This document shows, one piece after another, positions 54,560 to 64,000 of a stretch of 64,000 bases of DNA. The stretch lies in assembly GCA_951640165.1 (NCBI GenBank), contig OX621241.1, positions 17,489,001-17,553,000 of the forward strand, given 5' to 3'. Made by a program: the position numbers and the translations under genes. A model generated the notes under the pieces. The model did no database searches, was not told where the DNA came from, and saw nothing but the letters and a program-made list of their open reading frames with translations. Source of the stretch: Pseudoips prasinana (Eukaryota > Arthropoda > Insecta > Lepidoptera > Nolidae). Position 1 is the first letter of the stretch. Every line of letters starts with the position of its first letter.

Positions 54560-54818
54560 ATGCCCACACAGGCATGTTGGGGTGGTTCGCAAATCTTGCT
54601 TTTCACGCTGAGGTCGTGGTTTCGATTCTCACCTAGGACAAATATTTGTGTGCATGAACATGTCTGTTTGTCAGGACAAACAGTCTGTGTGTAATTATCT
54701 ATATGTGTATGTATTTACAAAAGAAAAATTGTATATCAGTTATCTTGTTTCCATAGTACCAGCTCTGCTAAGTTTGGGATCAGATTGCCGTATGTAAATA
54801 ATTTCCAAAGATATTGTT
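54560..54818 (+). mobile_element. tRNA-derived SINE (family 1)
   Basis: A full-length layout: a head with 'catgttggggtggttcgc' and 'gtggtttcgattctcacc', 'acatgtctgtttgtc', a middle with 'tatctatatgtgtatg', then the tail 'ctgctaagtttgggatcag' and 'tgccgtatgtaaataattt'. A 'caggacaaacag' duplication is visible in the body. It ends next to the R4/Dong-like LINE. Confidence 0.75.
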
Positions 54819-54819
54819 A

Positions 54820-55745
54820 TTCCAACTTATTTATTTATTTTCATATTTAATACATATTTATTCTTATAAAATCGATATATAAAACAATAATACACAAATA
54901 AATACGTAAAAAACAGAGCTCCCCCGGCGGCGAGGTTATACGCCCTAGGCCCCCGGTGGTCAGGGAGACAGAGTAAGGAACCTCCTCACGATGCGTGCCG
55001 TTCCCATAATTGCCGCCTTCTGTATCCGGCTCTTGATCCAGTGATCTAATAAGAGCCTCTTAAGATGTTGGTCGAGGCTCTTTGTTATGAGATCGTTTAC
55101 GGAGACGACTATTGGGACAATTATTGTTGAGTTCACATCCCACATGGCGGTAACCTCGTAAGCCAAATCTAAATACTTTGACAACTTGTCATTCTCGGCT
55201 TTTACGAGGTTATCGTCAAATGGGACAGCGATATCAACAATAAATGCCCGGTGCTCCAACTGGTCTACCAAAACGATATCAGGCTTATTGGCAACAATAA
55301 TCCTGTCCGTAATGATAGAGCGGTCCCAGTAGAGCTTGGCACAACCGTTTTCTAGAACTGGTTCCGGTACGTACTTGTAATACGGCACTTCGGAGTCTAC
55401 AAGACCATACCGAAGAGCAAGCTGCTAGTGGATAATCCTGGCAACTTGATTATGCCTGTGCAAGTACTCGCCGTTGGCAAGATAGGAACAACCGGAAACA
55501 ATGTGTCTGATAGACTCTCCGGGACGGTGACACGCCCGACAAATGTTGATGGTACCGTCCTTGAAGATGTGCTTGCGATAGTTCCTCGTCTTGACAACTT
55601 CATCATCAATTGCACAAGCAAAACCTTCAGTTTCCCCAAATAGGTCACCAAAACGTAGCCAGGCCACAGACGCTTGTAGGTCCACTTGAGCACCATGTAG
55701 GGCCTGGTGGAACCTACCATGAAGCACCTTGCTCTTCCTTCCTTC
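54820..55745 (-). mobile_element. 5'-truncated RLE-class LINE (R4/Dong-like)
   Basis: The minus-strand fragment holds the zinc finger and restriction-like endonuclease of a site-selective LINE, followed by a ~140-bp 3' UTR. On its upstream side (55746-55765) lies an ATA/TAA trinucleotide run. Dong-type R4-clade elements are known to prefer TAA repeats, which supports the clade call. Confidence 0.7.
54960..55727 (-). pseudogene. LINE pol C-terminus: CCHC finger and restriction-like endonuclease
   Basis: From 55727 the frame reads 'QALHGAQVDLQASVAWLRFG', then the finger 'CRACHRPGESIRHIVSGC' (C-x2-C-x8-H-x4-C), 'LANGEYLHRHNQVARIIH', a single TAG at 55425-55427, then continues in frame with 'LALRYGLVDSEVPYYKY', 'RIIVANKPDIVLVDQLEHRA' and 'FIVDIAVPFDDN'. 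The P-D...D residues fit the endonuclease active site that nicks target DNA. A conserved helical tail follows and the stop lies near 54960. The RT domain is missing by 5' truncation. One C-to-T change explains the stop. Confidence 0.75.
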
Positions 55746-55765
55746 ATATTATTATTATTATTATA
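55746..55765. repeat. ATT/TAA trinucleotide run
   Basis: Six or so tandem 'att' units next to the 5' end of the R4/Dong-like LINE, probably the target repeat. Confidence 0.85.
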
Positions 55766-56139
55766 TCGTTGTTCTTTTAACCTTGCTTATAATCATGAGT
55801 ATATTTGTGACTAAAACATAATAATATGATTACAAGTTATTTCCGTCGACACATTTAGTACTACTAGATTTCCCTTTAACCTCTTGTATCGTTGTGTGGG
55901 TAAGAGTAAATATGAAAAGGTGGCAAGGCGGCAATTTAAAACCCGGGCCCACGTAAAACAAAATCTAATCACAAGCTTTGACGCTGTTAGCGAGGGCCGC
56001 CTGAATCTGATATACAAAATTATACCTATTACATGTAAGAACTTTTCACAAAAGCATTGGGAAATTAGGTAAGTAAATGTAGTTTTACTTTTTTGTTTCA
56101 GTATAACGTAAGTAAATGTAGTTACTTTACTTTTGTTCT
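55766..56139. other. unassigned DNA
   Basis: Short frames on both strands (55811-56155 minus, 55884-56072 plus) show no domain. A direct repeat 'gtaagtaaatgtag' occurs at about 56068 and 56108. Confidence 0.4.
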
Positions 56140-56375
56140 TTTTTTTTATGGGCAAGCGTTACCCTAATGTCAAAGTTCTTCGAGCCATCCAGCTGTAGAC
56201 CTTTGACATTGCGTAACGACTGTTGTCAAATTACTACAACCGGGACCGAAAGCTTAAAGTATCCTCTTAAGAATAGAGACAGTAAAAGATTCCACTTTAG
56301 CGATCATCCATCTACTAGACTACCGTGTGCCCAGGTGCTTAACCTCGCCGATCACTTACAAATTGGTGAGAGAGC
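56140..56375 (+). repeat. old interspersed repeat
   Basis: It shares 'cctttgacatt', 'ccgggacc' and 'gccgatcacttac' with 3215-3380, and 'accctaatgtcaaag' with 32966-33000. The copy is longer than the others. The open frame 56167-56403 over it has no domain. Confidence 0.45.
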
Positions 56376-56420
56376 GTCGCTAATAATTGTACGTTTCCAA
56401 TAAAAATGCCTGTGTTATTT

Positions 56421-59248
56421 TTACATAACATAACATAACATTTATTTCCAAAAAAACAACAATACAGTATATTGAGTGTGGTCTAGTCCTCGCACTAGGA
56501 TACCCTGTATTGCGAGAACTAGGTCCTTCCAAGTGGTTATATCTAACATGAATTATGTAACCTTATGATAACATTAAAATAACCTTAAAATAATTATATC
56601 TAAACATGTAAACAAGAAGAGAAGTGCTATACCGACAAGTGCCAATCAAAATAAGTAAAACAATAAGGGAAAAGATATACCAGGACATTAACAGCTGAAT
56701 GTATGTGCGTGTTAGTCTATATGTGGATGTGTACATGAGTGAGTTGTAGTGTAGGTATCGTGTGTGTATTTATATAATAATAGGAAGGTAACTATTGTTT
56801 CTGTTTTCGTGTGCTTTTAGTATTATTATAGTAGTTCTTCAGTAGATTGATAGCTAAGTGAGTTAAGCCATGTAGATGTTGCTTGCCTACATTTATAATT
56901 AGATAAGTTCATTATGTTTAGGTAAGAATTCACTTTACCATAAATATGGGGACCGTTGTAGCTATAAGATTTCCGAGAATAATTAGAGCGTGATAAGGGT
57001 ATTAACCATTTTGGTTTCCGTCGTGGCTTCATAATCACCGTAGTAAGCGAGGTTTTATGAAAGCGCAGTACTGTGGATAAAATGAAAAGTTGCCGGACGC
57101 GAAGGAATTTGGTTTCGGAATACAAGTCATCAGTGGAATAACGGAAAGGTTTTCTAAATGCAACTTTTATTACAGCACGTTGTGCTCGTTCTATTTGAAG
57201 AAATTTAGTCTTGTCTGCAGCCCCCAAGAATTAACACCATATCTAAGCAGGGGCTGACATAAGGCTGTGTACACGAGTCTGATGGTTGCATCGTCAGCTA
57301 CATCACGTAGCCTTCTAAATACACTCATCAGTTTACGTACCCTACCACTTAATGTGTCGATTTGCTTGGCCCAGTTTAGTTTATTATCGATACATATTCC
57401 TAGGTACTTTATGTCGCTTACTTGGCTGAGAATTGGACAAGAGCAAGTAAGATTATGTCGGTCAGGGCAAGAATGTAGAGTAATCTTTACATTTTTGGGA
57501 GGAGCAGTTCTCTCAGTTATGCGAAAAGCGATGACCTTAGTTTTGTCGGTATTCAAGGTCAAAAGATTATTATCTAACCATTGTGCTATTTCTTGGAGCC
57601 CAGTCTCAGTCAAATCACGAACAGTTGGCCAGTCTTTGCCCCAGAAAATAAGGGCAGTGTCATCAGCAAAGCAAAATAGTTGTGTGTTGTGGAGGCTGAT
57701 AGAGCAAAGATCATTGATGTATGCCAAGAACAAGGTAGGTCCAAGGACACTGCCCTGTGGCACACCAAAGGAAATGGGAGTAAAATCACTATGGTGATCC
57801 CCAATACGCACATTCTGTTTCCGACCCTCCAAATAGGAAGAAAACCAATTGAGTGCCATACCTCGTATGCCCATTAGTTCAAGTTTTCTGAGTAAAATGG
57901 TTCGGGATACAGTGTCAAATGCTTTTGCGAGGTCTAAAAAGACCCCTATGCATTTTGATCCCTCACCCACTTTATCAAAAACAAAGTCTGTAAGACTAAT
58001 GATCGCATCCTCGGTTGATCGCTTCAATCTGAAGCCAAATTGGTTACTTGACAAAATGCTTTTCTGTTCTAGATAATGCATGAGGCGTTTGTTGACTATC
58101 TTCTCAAGAATTTTTGATAGTGTACTTAAGATAGAAATGGGTCTATAATTTGATGGATTGCCATAGTCTCCTGATTTGTAGACTGGAACCACGGAAGCAA
58201 TTTTCAGACAGTCAGGAACAATACCAGAAGACAGACTGAGGTTGCAGATATGTGCTATAGGAGCAACTATAGATTTTTTAGCTAGTTTTAGAACGTTGTT
58301 ACTTATGCTGTCGCAACCGCTAGAAGATTTATTCTTAAGTTTGTCAATGATCTGGCTAACCTCGACCACGTCAGTTGGGGTCATGAAAAAGGAGTGAGGT
58401 GAGTTTAAGCTTGGAAGTTTTACCCTTTGCACTAGTTCTTGTTCGGTGATATTATTTTTTGTCAATATATTTGTGGCACAATTAGATCCTATGTTAGAGA
58501 AGTATTCGTTTACCTTGTTCAGTGCTGTATTAGGGTCACTTTCAAGTTTCAAGAGGTCTTCGTTGTGAGATATTACGCTTGTCAAGTTACAGATTTCTTT
58601 GATTGTATCCCAGGTTTTTTTACTGTCACCTAAGCTATTATGTAGTTTCTCTCTGTCATGTTTGTTTTTAAGGTTTTGCAGTAAATTAACGCAATAATTT
58701 CGATAGTTTTTGTATTTATTCCTCAGATCAAGATCATTGGGATTTTTTCGTAATTCGAGGTGTAACGCATTACGACGCCGAATACATTTTAGGAGTCCAG
58801 GCGTAATCCAAGGCTTAATAATGACATCTGAATTGCGGATTTTTTGTGTAGATTTGTGCAAGGATAAGGCATTATTGTAAATTTCTATGAATAGTTTAGT
58901 CGATTGACTGACATCCGGACTCAAAAAAACAGGGGTCCAATCTGTATTAAATAGGGAATCTATTAATCCTTGGTAGTCTATTTTTAATTTGTATGTCCGA
59001 GGTTTGAGATTGGAGGCGCAGTGGTTTGCTAAACTTAATAAAATTAGGTCGTGGTCAGTTATGTCACACTTGCACACGGCAACTCTTGTCTGTAATTTAG
59101 TTTTCACCAAAAAGTGATCCAGGCAGTTATGCCCTCGGGTAGGTAGAGTATGTCCAGGTAAGTAGCCGTAATGAGCGGACAAGAGTAGGTAGTCGGGTTT
59201 ATTAGTATCAATAGCAGTATCTTTAATATCAATATTAATGTCACCATA
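56421..59248 (-). mobile_element. LINE-F, 5'-truncated CR1/Jockey-group LINE
   Basis: About 2.83 kb on the minus strand with most of ORF2, a ~400-bp 3' UTR and a (TTATG)n terminal run. A possible TTATTT duplication (56415-56420 and 59249-59254) is AT-rich and not conclusive. The 5' end falls inside the endonuclease at 'GDINID'. Confidence 0.82.
56826..59248 (-). pseudogene. LINE-F ORF2: end of endonuclease plus reverse transcriptase, one frameshift
   Basis: The frame enters at 'GDINIDIKDTAIDTNKPDYL' (endonuclease), followed by 'RGHNCLDHFLVK' and 'ITDHDLILLSL'. RT blocks: 'KLKNKSSSGCDSISNNVLKL', 'PSNYRPISILSTLSKILEKI', 'SSNQFGFRLKRSTEDAI', 'GVFLDLAKAFDTVSR', 'ISFGVPQGSVLGPTLFLAYI', 'LFCFADDTALIFWG' and 'IKYLGICIDNKLNWAKQID'. 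It is open for over 660 codons. Near 57205-57225 one frameshift after 'LLRYGVNSWG' sends the C-terminus ('FLQIERAQRAVIKVAFRKPF', 'KYCRQATSTWLNSLSY'-like) into the next frame, to a stop near 56826. With only truncation and one shift, it is among the better-preserved LINEs here. Confidence 0.88.
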
Positions 59249-59254
59249 TTATTT

Positions 59255-59439
59255 GTTTGTTCGCACTAAGTTTGTCAGTTTGTCGAAAGTGCGTTCAATT
59301 GTCGAAAATTGATTCCGGAAATTATGGCGGAAGTGATGGGGAAAATTTATTACGTGTACATATTTGTAATGTTGTTATTGGATCTTGTCACTCTTTCTAC
59401 TAACTTAATAAGTTGTAAGTGTCAATTCTGTAATATCTA
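59255..59439. other. unassigned DNA
   Basis: Nothing recognised. Confidence 0.3.
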
Positions 59440-59765
59440 TACATATAATAAAATCATAGGTAGGTAAGTCAAAACTGTACATTGAATGTTTTTTAAAAAG
59501 GATGCTTGGGGCGTGATCTACAATCGATATCAAAGTCAAAAATATAGTTTTTATAATTTTTGTCTGTTTATCCGTTTGTCTGTATGTATGTCCGGACTAA
59601 ACTCAAAAAGCACTGCATGGATTTACTTCAAATTTTGCATGAATGTTACTAAGGAGTCGGGTCAACATATAGGCTACATATTATAACGCAATCACCTACG
59701 GGGGAGGCGCTGTGATAATTTATAAAATTTAACGCGGGTAAAACCGTGGGGCGCAGCTAGTAAAA
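59440..59765 (-). repeat. lepidopteran 'actagctgcgccccacggtt' repeat, minus strand
   Basis: On the minus strand it begins 'actagctgcgccccacggtt' (59743-59762) and 'ttacccgcgttaaattt', passes 'gtagcctatatgttgaccc' and ends near 'tttattatatgtatagat' at 59440. The frame at 59486-59686 lies within it and is not a gene. Confidence 0.75.
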
Positions 59766-60654
59766 AATAAGTTGTTATGTATTTATTTTGTGGCTATAAC
59801 TTCTATATTGGCAGAGCTAGTATAGTTAGTGATGTTTCATCTGCATCATTGATGAACATACAGTATCACGAATTGCCTATTCCCACTGTAGCCAAAACTT
59901 AGGTAGGCAAGGTAAAGGTCTCAAACAGCACGTTTGAGACCCAAAAAACTATCTAAGTTAAAACGCTATTGTATAACACTGTAAATTAATACTCATACTG
60001 TATCATCATGACCGTTTAGGTTTAGTCATTGATATAAATTTAACTCAATGGGTTTAGTTATATATTTTTAAGGAATTACATTAATAAACAAGTGTATGGA
60101 AATTATCCCTTTTCTTTATGGTTACCCTTTAGTCTTTTGGTAAACCAACACAGAGAACAAATTTCACAGCTTTTATGTACAAGGAAAATCTTTCACTGAA
60201 ACCTTATAATTTACGACTAAATAAGTTTGAAAAGGCGAGGAGTGAGATTCAATCCTATGTTTTTGTGTGTGTTCTATAAATACTCCATCGACAATCAGTG
60301 GCCAAACAAATTAAATGAATAATAAAATAGGTATATTCGGGACACATCCCACAGCGCTATATACTAAGCATGATAGAAACTACGCATAGTTTGTATTATA
60401 GATATACTAGATAACAGATAGAAATACTCATTACAGAAATATTATTCTTTTTTAAATATATTCATATAATACACATAAACACTCAGACTAGTAATAATAA
60501 TAAGAATAAAAGCCTTTGGCAATAATTGGCAATGTTACATTTCATATTAGAACTACTTATGTACATACTACTAAATTAAACATGGTTGTCTTATGAAATC
60601 AACGTAATTTAATGTTATTATTGGTATTAGACACTTGTTTCGTGATTGTCTTGC
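59766..60654. other. unassigned AT-rich DNA
   Basis: No gene. A short perfect hairpin 'ggtctcaaac' / 'gtttgagacc' with a 5-nt loop lies at about 59917-59941. Confidence 0.4.
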
Positions 60655-60845
60655 ACGTTGGAATAGGCCTACTCAAGTATTCTCCACAAAGATCTATGTT
60701 CTATCCCTTGCTATCCTCATCTAGTATGGTCTTGCTACTTCCTTGATGTTATCCTCCCATCTTCGATGATGCCTGCCTTTGTTTCTCTTTTTATATCTAG
60801 GGCACCATTCCGTTCCGTCATTCTGTCTTACTTCCTGTTAACAAG
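60655..60845 (-). pseudogene. decayed C-terminus of an RTE-like LINE ORF
   Basis: One minus-strand frame reads 'WCPRYKKRNKGRHHRRWEDN', then 'IKEVARPY', a stop, 'MRIARDRT', a stop, and 'FVENT'. The order W-P-R...GR...RW-DI-VA...RIARDR...E matches the C-terminal end read in the RTE at 25050-25230 ('GRPLTRWTDDLVRVAG', 'MRIAQDRQLW'). The rest of the element is absent. Confidence 0.55.
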
Positions 60846-62387
60846 AAGACCAAGATTAATAAACACGTTCTAATATTTGTCTTGTGTTTAGATCGAACTC
60901 ACAAATTTTGGATCACAAGGTAGGTGACTATAAACTAGTTAGCTGCAGATGGTTATATCATGTCAATTAATAAAAAACAACAAACTTATAAATTAAGTTA
61001 CAGCCCGTAAACTAAGGATACGTACTTCTATAAAAGAGAAATTGAGGAAGCGATAATATTGATTCAAAACTTTATTTTTTATTAGCTTTACATTGAAAAT
61101 CTATCGTTCTAAAAACAATAGACGCTTGGTAATAATAAGATACTTTGCCTCCAATTAAGCGGATTCTGGACATAGAGTTACTATGATTGATAAACTTGGT
61201 AGCGGTTACTAGTTAGATAGCACCTGACCCCCTATGTCCCAAGCAATCTGAATAATAAAACGTACTGTCTCTTTGATATAATATCTAATATATACCAGGA
61301 AAGGCGGGCCATTGTAGATAAGAGTTGTTTGATTATAGGGAAGTTCAGGGCAAACATGTTATGTGCCTTGATGGTCATATAGTTCCACTAGATTTTTCTT
61401 GTCATTTAAGAGTATACATTCCGGGAAGGAGATTTGAATCAGATGTTTCCACTTTTAAGGACTTCATTCACATAGTTGTGCACTTTCTGAAATCTTTAGA
61501 TAATTCAGCAAATGATTTCAAGGAGCATTCTAAGCCGATTATGTAAAGTAGTATACAATGGAGAAGTTCGCGCATGTTATTTTCCAATGTGTTTGGGTTT
61601 TAGGGATGCTCCGACTGGGAGCAAACATGTACCGTAAGATGTGTCTGGTAGCTTTTCTTTAATTAAGACAAACGATCCCTGCTTTGAGAGGGCGTTTCGT
61701 ATTGCATTGCGTATAATTTATGTGACTAATTACTAACTTTGAAAGTTAAATCCTACGCAAACCGCTCAACATCTGTGATGAAAACTATTGTTTTTTCGTG
61801 GTAATTACAATATTTAAAAAAATCCTGAATATGTTAAATACCAACTTGAATATGAATTTAATCAGACGCTCTACAAGTCGCAGATGTTTCATTTTATTCT
61901 TTAAATTTTAATATTTATGTAAATAACGCTTTCAAATGTTTTTACATTGTATGTTATCAATTCCACATTTTTTTTAAGTTGTGTCCATTTATTATACAAA
62001 TTTGTTTTTCTACTACTTATTATTCATGAAGTAGCAATTCTATAATACCTTATTACTTTGTTAATTTTAAATATTTCATAATAATTTTTTTGCCGTTTAC
62101 GAATACAATGCTCTTTCCCTAAGAAAACATATGATTCAACTTTAATTTTACCCAGTTAAAGTTAGATAGAACTAAGTATGTAAATAAAAATAAAAATGAC
62201 TGAATGATGTCAAAAAACTCCGATTCTGTCAGAGGAATTAAATGTATATAGGTAATAAAAAAAAAAAATCGAAATAAATTATAATACCTACATAATTATA
62301 AAATGTTAAGATCAATGTTCTTACAAATAAAGAATTCAGTAATTTTTTCATTGGACTCACAATAACTAAATATGGGTACACAATTAG
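60846..62387. other. unassigned AT-rich DNA
   Basis: No gene. The 73-codon frame at 61325-61546 has an ordinary amino-acid mix but no recognisable motif, promoter or homologue in the window. Confidence 0.4.
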
Positions 62388-62560
62388 TTGTCCTGTGCAG
62401 GAATCGAACCATAAATACGAAAGTATGAAGATGAGAGAAGAATGAGTATGAAAGCTACCGTCAAGGTAGCTTTGGTACTCAACGAGTACGAAAGCTACCT
62501 TAACGGTAGCTTTCGTACTCATTCTTGCTATACTGCGCCACACGTGCAGTCAGTAATTAA
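62388..62560 (-). repeat. tRNA-like element carrying an 85-bp palindrome
   Basis: The flanks 'gttgtcctgtgcaggaatcg' and 'gcgccacacgtgcagtcag' resemble the tRNA-like arm at 973-1063 ('gttgtccggcgcggg', 'acacgtgcggtcatc'). Between box B and box A sits the palindrome 62440-62524, where a normal tRNA head has only an anticodon region. Confidence 0.5.
62440..62524. repeat. nested palindrome, 41-bp arms, 3-nt loop
   Basis: The arms 62440-62480 and 62484-62524 are reverse complements with three mismatches, and AAC sits between them. Each arm is itself palindromic ('gaaagctacc' facing 'ggtagctttc'), so the block can form one long hairpin or two short ones. Confidence 0.9.
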
Positions 62561-63107
62561 CATATTTTTGGGAATTATTATTTGAACTTTTAATGTTGTA
62601 CTATTATGTTTTATAATTTTGACAATTAAGTAAAATCCAATAAGACCCAAGTGATTGAAGAGCTGCGTATTCATTTGGTGACCCCGACGTGACAAAAGTA
62701 CAATACATCGTTGAGATGAAAGATCAAGGTTCGAGCGACGAGTGGCGATACTTACGTTCAAAGTATAATATTGTCGAGTTATGAATTTCAGTTTGGTAAG
62801 GATGTGTTTTTCAGCTGAGTAGTCATAAAATAATACGTCAGCTGTTTATAAGCTGTTAAAGTACCTATAAAACGAGATAGTTCTTAAGGATTTTCAACTT
62901 ACTGTAGTAGGTATCCAGCATGTAAGGACAATAGTGAGGGCTACGTAAGAATAGGAGGCTATATCGATAAACTTGTATACTTAGCATTAAAACATAAAAA
63001 TAAAGTTTTTGGTATTTACGCATCTATCCATTGTACGTGGAAAATTCAATGAATGCGTCTGCTATTAAAACTCAACTTCTCAGGAACTACGCTTTTTTGA
63101 ATAATGG
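62561..63107. other. unassigned DNA
   Basis: No gene recognised. 'gtgaccccgacgtgac' at 62679-62694 recalls the word at LTR/leader junctions of some insect LTR elements, but no LTR is visible. Confidence 0.3.
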
Positions 63108-63362
63108 GTTAATACCCTGGGACATTATTTACACACGGCCATCTGATCCCGAACTAAGTCTGCTTGTACTATGGAAACCAGATAACTGAAATATTACATA
63201 TATGATATACTTTTCTTTTATAAATACATACTTATATAGACAAATACACGCAGACTCAGGACAAACAGACATGTTCATGCACACAAATATCTGTCCTGGG
63301 TGGGAATCGAACCCACGACCTCCGGCGTTAAAAGCAAGCATATTCCAAGCACGCCGACAGGC
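63108..63362 (-). mobile_element. tRNA-derived SINE (family 1), full length
   Basis: The best copy in the window (255 bp). Minus strand: 'cctgtcggcgtgcttgg' (box A), 'gggttcgattcccaccc' (box B), 'catgaacatgtctgtttgtc', a middle with 'ctatataagtatgtattta', then 'gacttagttcgggatcag' and 'tgtcccagggtatta'. Frames called over it on both strands (63129-63341, 63202-63387) are not genes. Confidence 0.85.
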
Positions 63363-63379
63363 GCGTCAGAATAGAAAAG

Positions 63380-63584
63380 CAAAGTGATCACTAAGATCAC
63401 TGCCGCCCATGGACACTCACTATACCTACCTAGCCACAAGTACCTACACTGCTACCAAACGGAATCACTGAACGAACATACGAAGGGATAGAACGCCATT
63501 ATTATCTTGGATGCGTTTGTTAGAAAAGACGTCAGGACAAACTGTGTTCCAGTGCATATTTTAAGCCTTCCCTTAAGTAAATTA
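63380..63584. other. unassigned DNA with a repeat trace
   Basis: 'gatcactgccgcccatggac' at 63396-63415 is a word common in moth repeats. No gene. Confidence 0.4.
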
Positions 63585-63650
63585 TAATATAGCCTGGGAC
63601 ATTTTTCACACACGGCCATCTGATGCCAAATTAATCAGAAATGATATAGA
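63585..63650 (-). mobile_element. SINE 3' tail fragment
   Basis: Minus-strand 'catcagatggccgtgtgtg' and 'gtcccaggctatatta' match the end of the family-1 SINE. Only the last ~60 bp remain. Confidence 0.6.
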
Positions 63651-64000
63651 TCTTTAGAAATTTCTTCGTAGAAAATAAGAATTACATTTATATGTAATTT
63701 GAGACTCCTATCACTTTTTGCCCCCTCAATTGGAACATTGAGCATAAAAAGAAGAATAAGCCTATAACACAAACACACACCCCATAACACATTGACTAAC
63801 ACAGTTTTATTTAAAATACTCATGGAGACCGTTGATACTCAGTAATTGCTTATCAAAATATGATAATATGAGCTTATAATTTTATTCATTTTATCTTACA
63901 TTTTTTGGATACTTACATCTAGCAGTACCTTAAACATGACTTATATAAATCTGATAGCCAGTTACAAGTTTCCACTGATAAAGAATATATTAATAAATAA
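63651..64000. other. unassigned DNA to the window edge
   Basis: No gene recognised. The minus frame 63635-63823 has no domain. Confidence 0.35.

Noticed and set aside
57267..57797. 176-codon plus-strand frame
   Set aside because: It is the antisense shadow of the LINE-F reverse transcriptase.
61325..61546. 73-codon frame in unassigned DNA
   Set aside because: Short, with no motif, and could arise by chance in a 1.5-kb gap.
4264..63362. tRNA genes at the SINE heads
   Set aside because: Box A and box B are present, but each is followed by a shared SINE body and tail, and the cloverleaf pairing is degenerate.

Overview
The window looks like a stretch of moth or butterfly (Lepidoptera) nuclear DNA made almost entirely of transposable elements. 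The reasons are the AT-rich base composition, the interspersed repeats that begin near 'actagctg(t/c)gccc' and are common in lepidopteran genomes, tRNA-headed SINEs, HsMar1-like (cecropia-subfamily) mariners, a BEL/Pao LTR element and several kinds of non-LTR retrotransposon. I found no host exon that I could defend, no RNA gene other than tRNA-derived SINE heads, and nothing bacterial or CRISPR-like. Clade names rest on motifs read by eye, not on database searches.

Layout. 0-10 kb: decayed repeats, a GTAC-flanked MITE, SINEs (one nested in another), a (TA)n tract and a remnant of a LINE ORF1. 10.1-11.4 kb: mariner copy 1, broken by one stop codon. 11.6-29.5 kb: a five-level nest. A short lepidopteran repeat holds a near-full-length CR1-like LINE (LINE-A). 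Its ORF1 is split by a BEL/Pao element with 275-bp LTRs and a GATAT target duplication. That element holds LINE-B in gag and an RTE-type LINE in integrase, and the RTE holds LINE-C on the opposite strand. Target duplications can be read at four of the junctions, so the order of insertion is clear.

29.5-35.7 kb: short remnants and unassigned DNA. 35.7-40.3 kb: full-length RTE-like LINE-D with an 11-bp target duplication, containing 5'-truncated LINE-E. 40.4-48.7 kb: a perfect 48-bp-arm inverted repeat, decayed LINE pieces, a repeat carrying a ~135-bp tandem array, a tandem of short palindromes and a MITE. 48.7-50.0 kb: mariner copy 2 (minus strand), nearly identical to copy 1 but broken by a different lesion, a 23-bp deletion. 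50.3-51.8 kb: a 46-bp sequence repeated in perfect inversion 1.4 kb away, next to a truncated LINE-D tail. 52-54.8 kb: foldbacks and a SINE. 54.8-59.3 kb: an R4/Dong-like endonuclease LINE fragment beside a TAA-type repeat, then LINE-F, which is nearly open. 59.3-64 kb: remnants, a nested palindrome inside a tRNA-like element, and SINEs.

No cooperating gene set exists here. The genes are independent mobile-element genes, each with at least one visible break. LTR identity (2 differences in 275) and the near identity of the two mariners point to recent activity. I see no convincing new biological system. The most unusual signals are the depth of the nest, the perfect inverted repeats with 3-4-nt loops, and the LINE-D tail that seems to carry inverted filler DNA.
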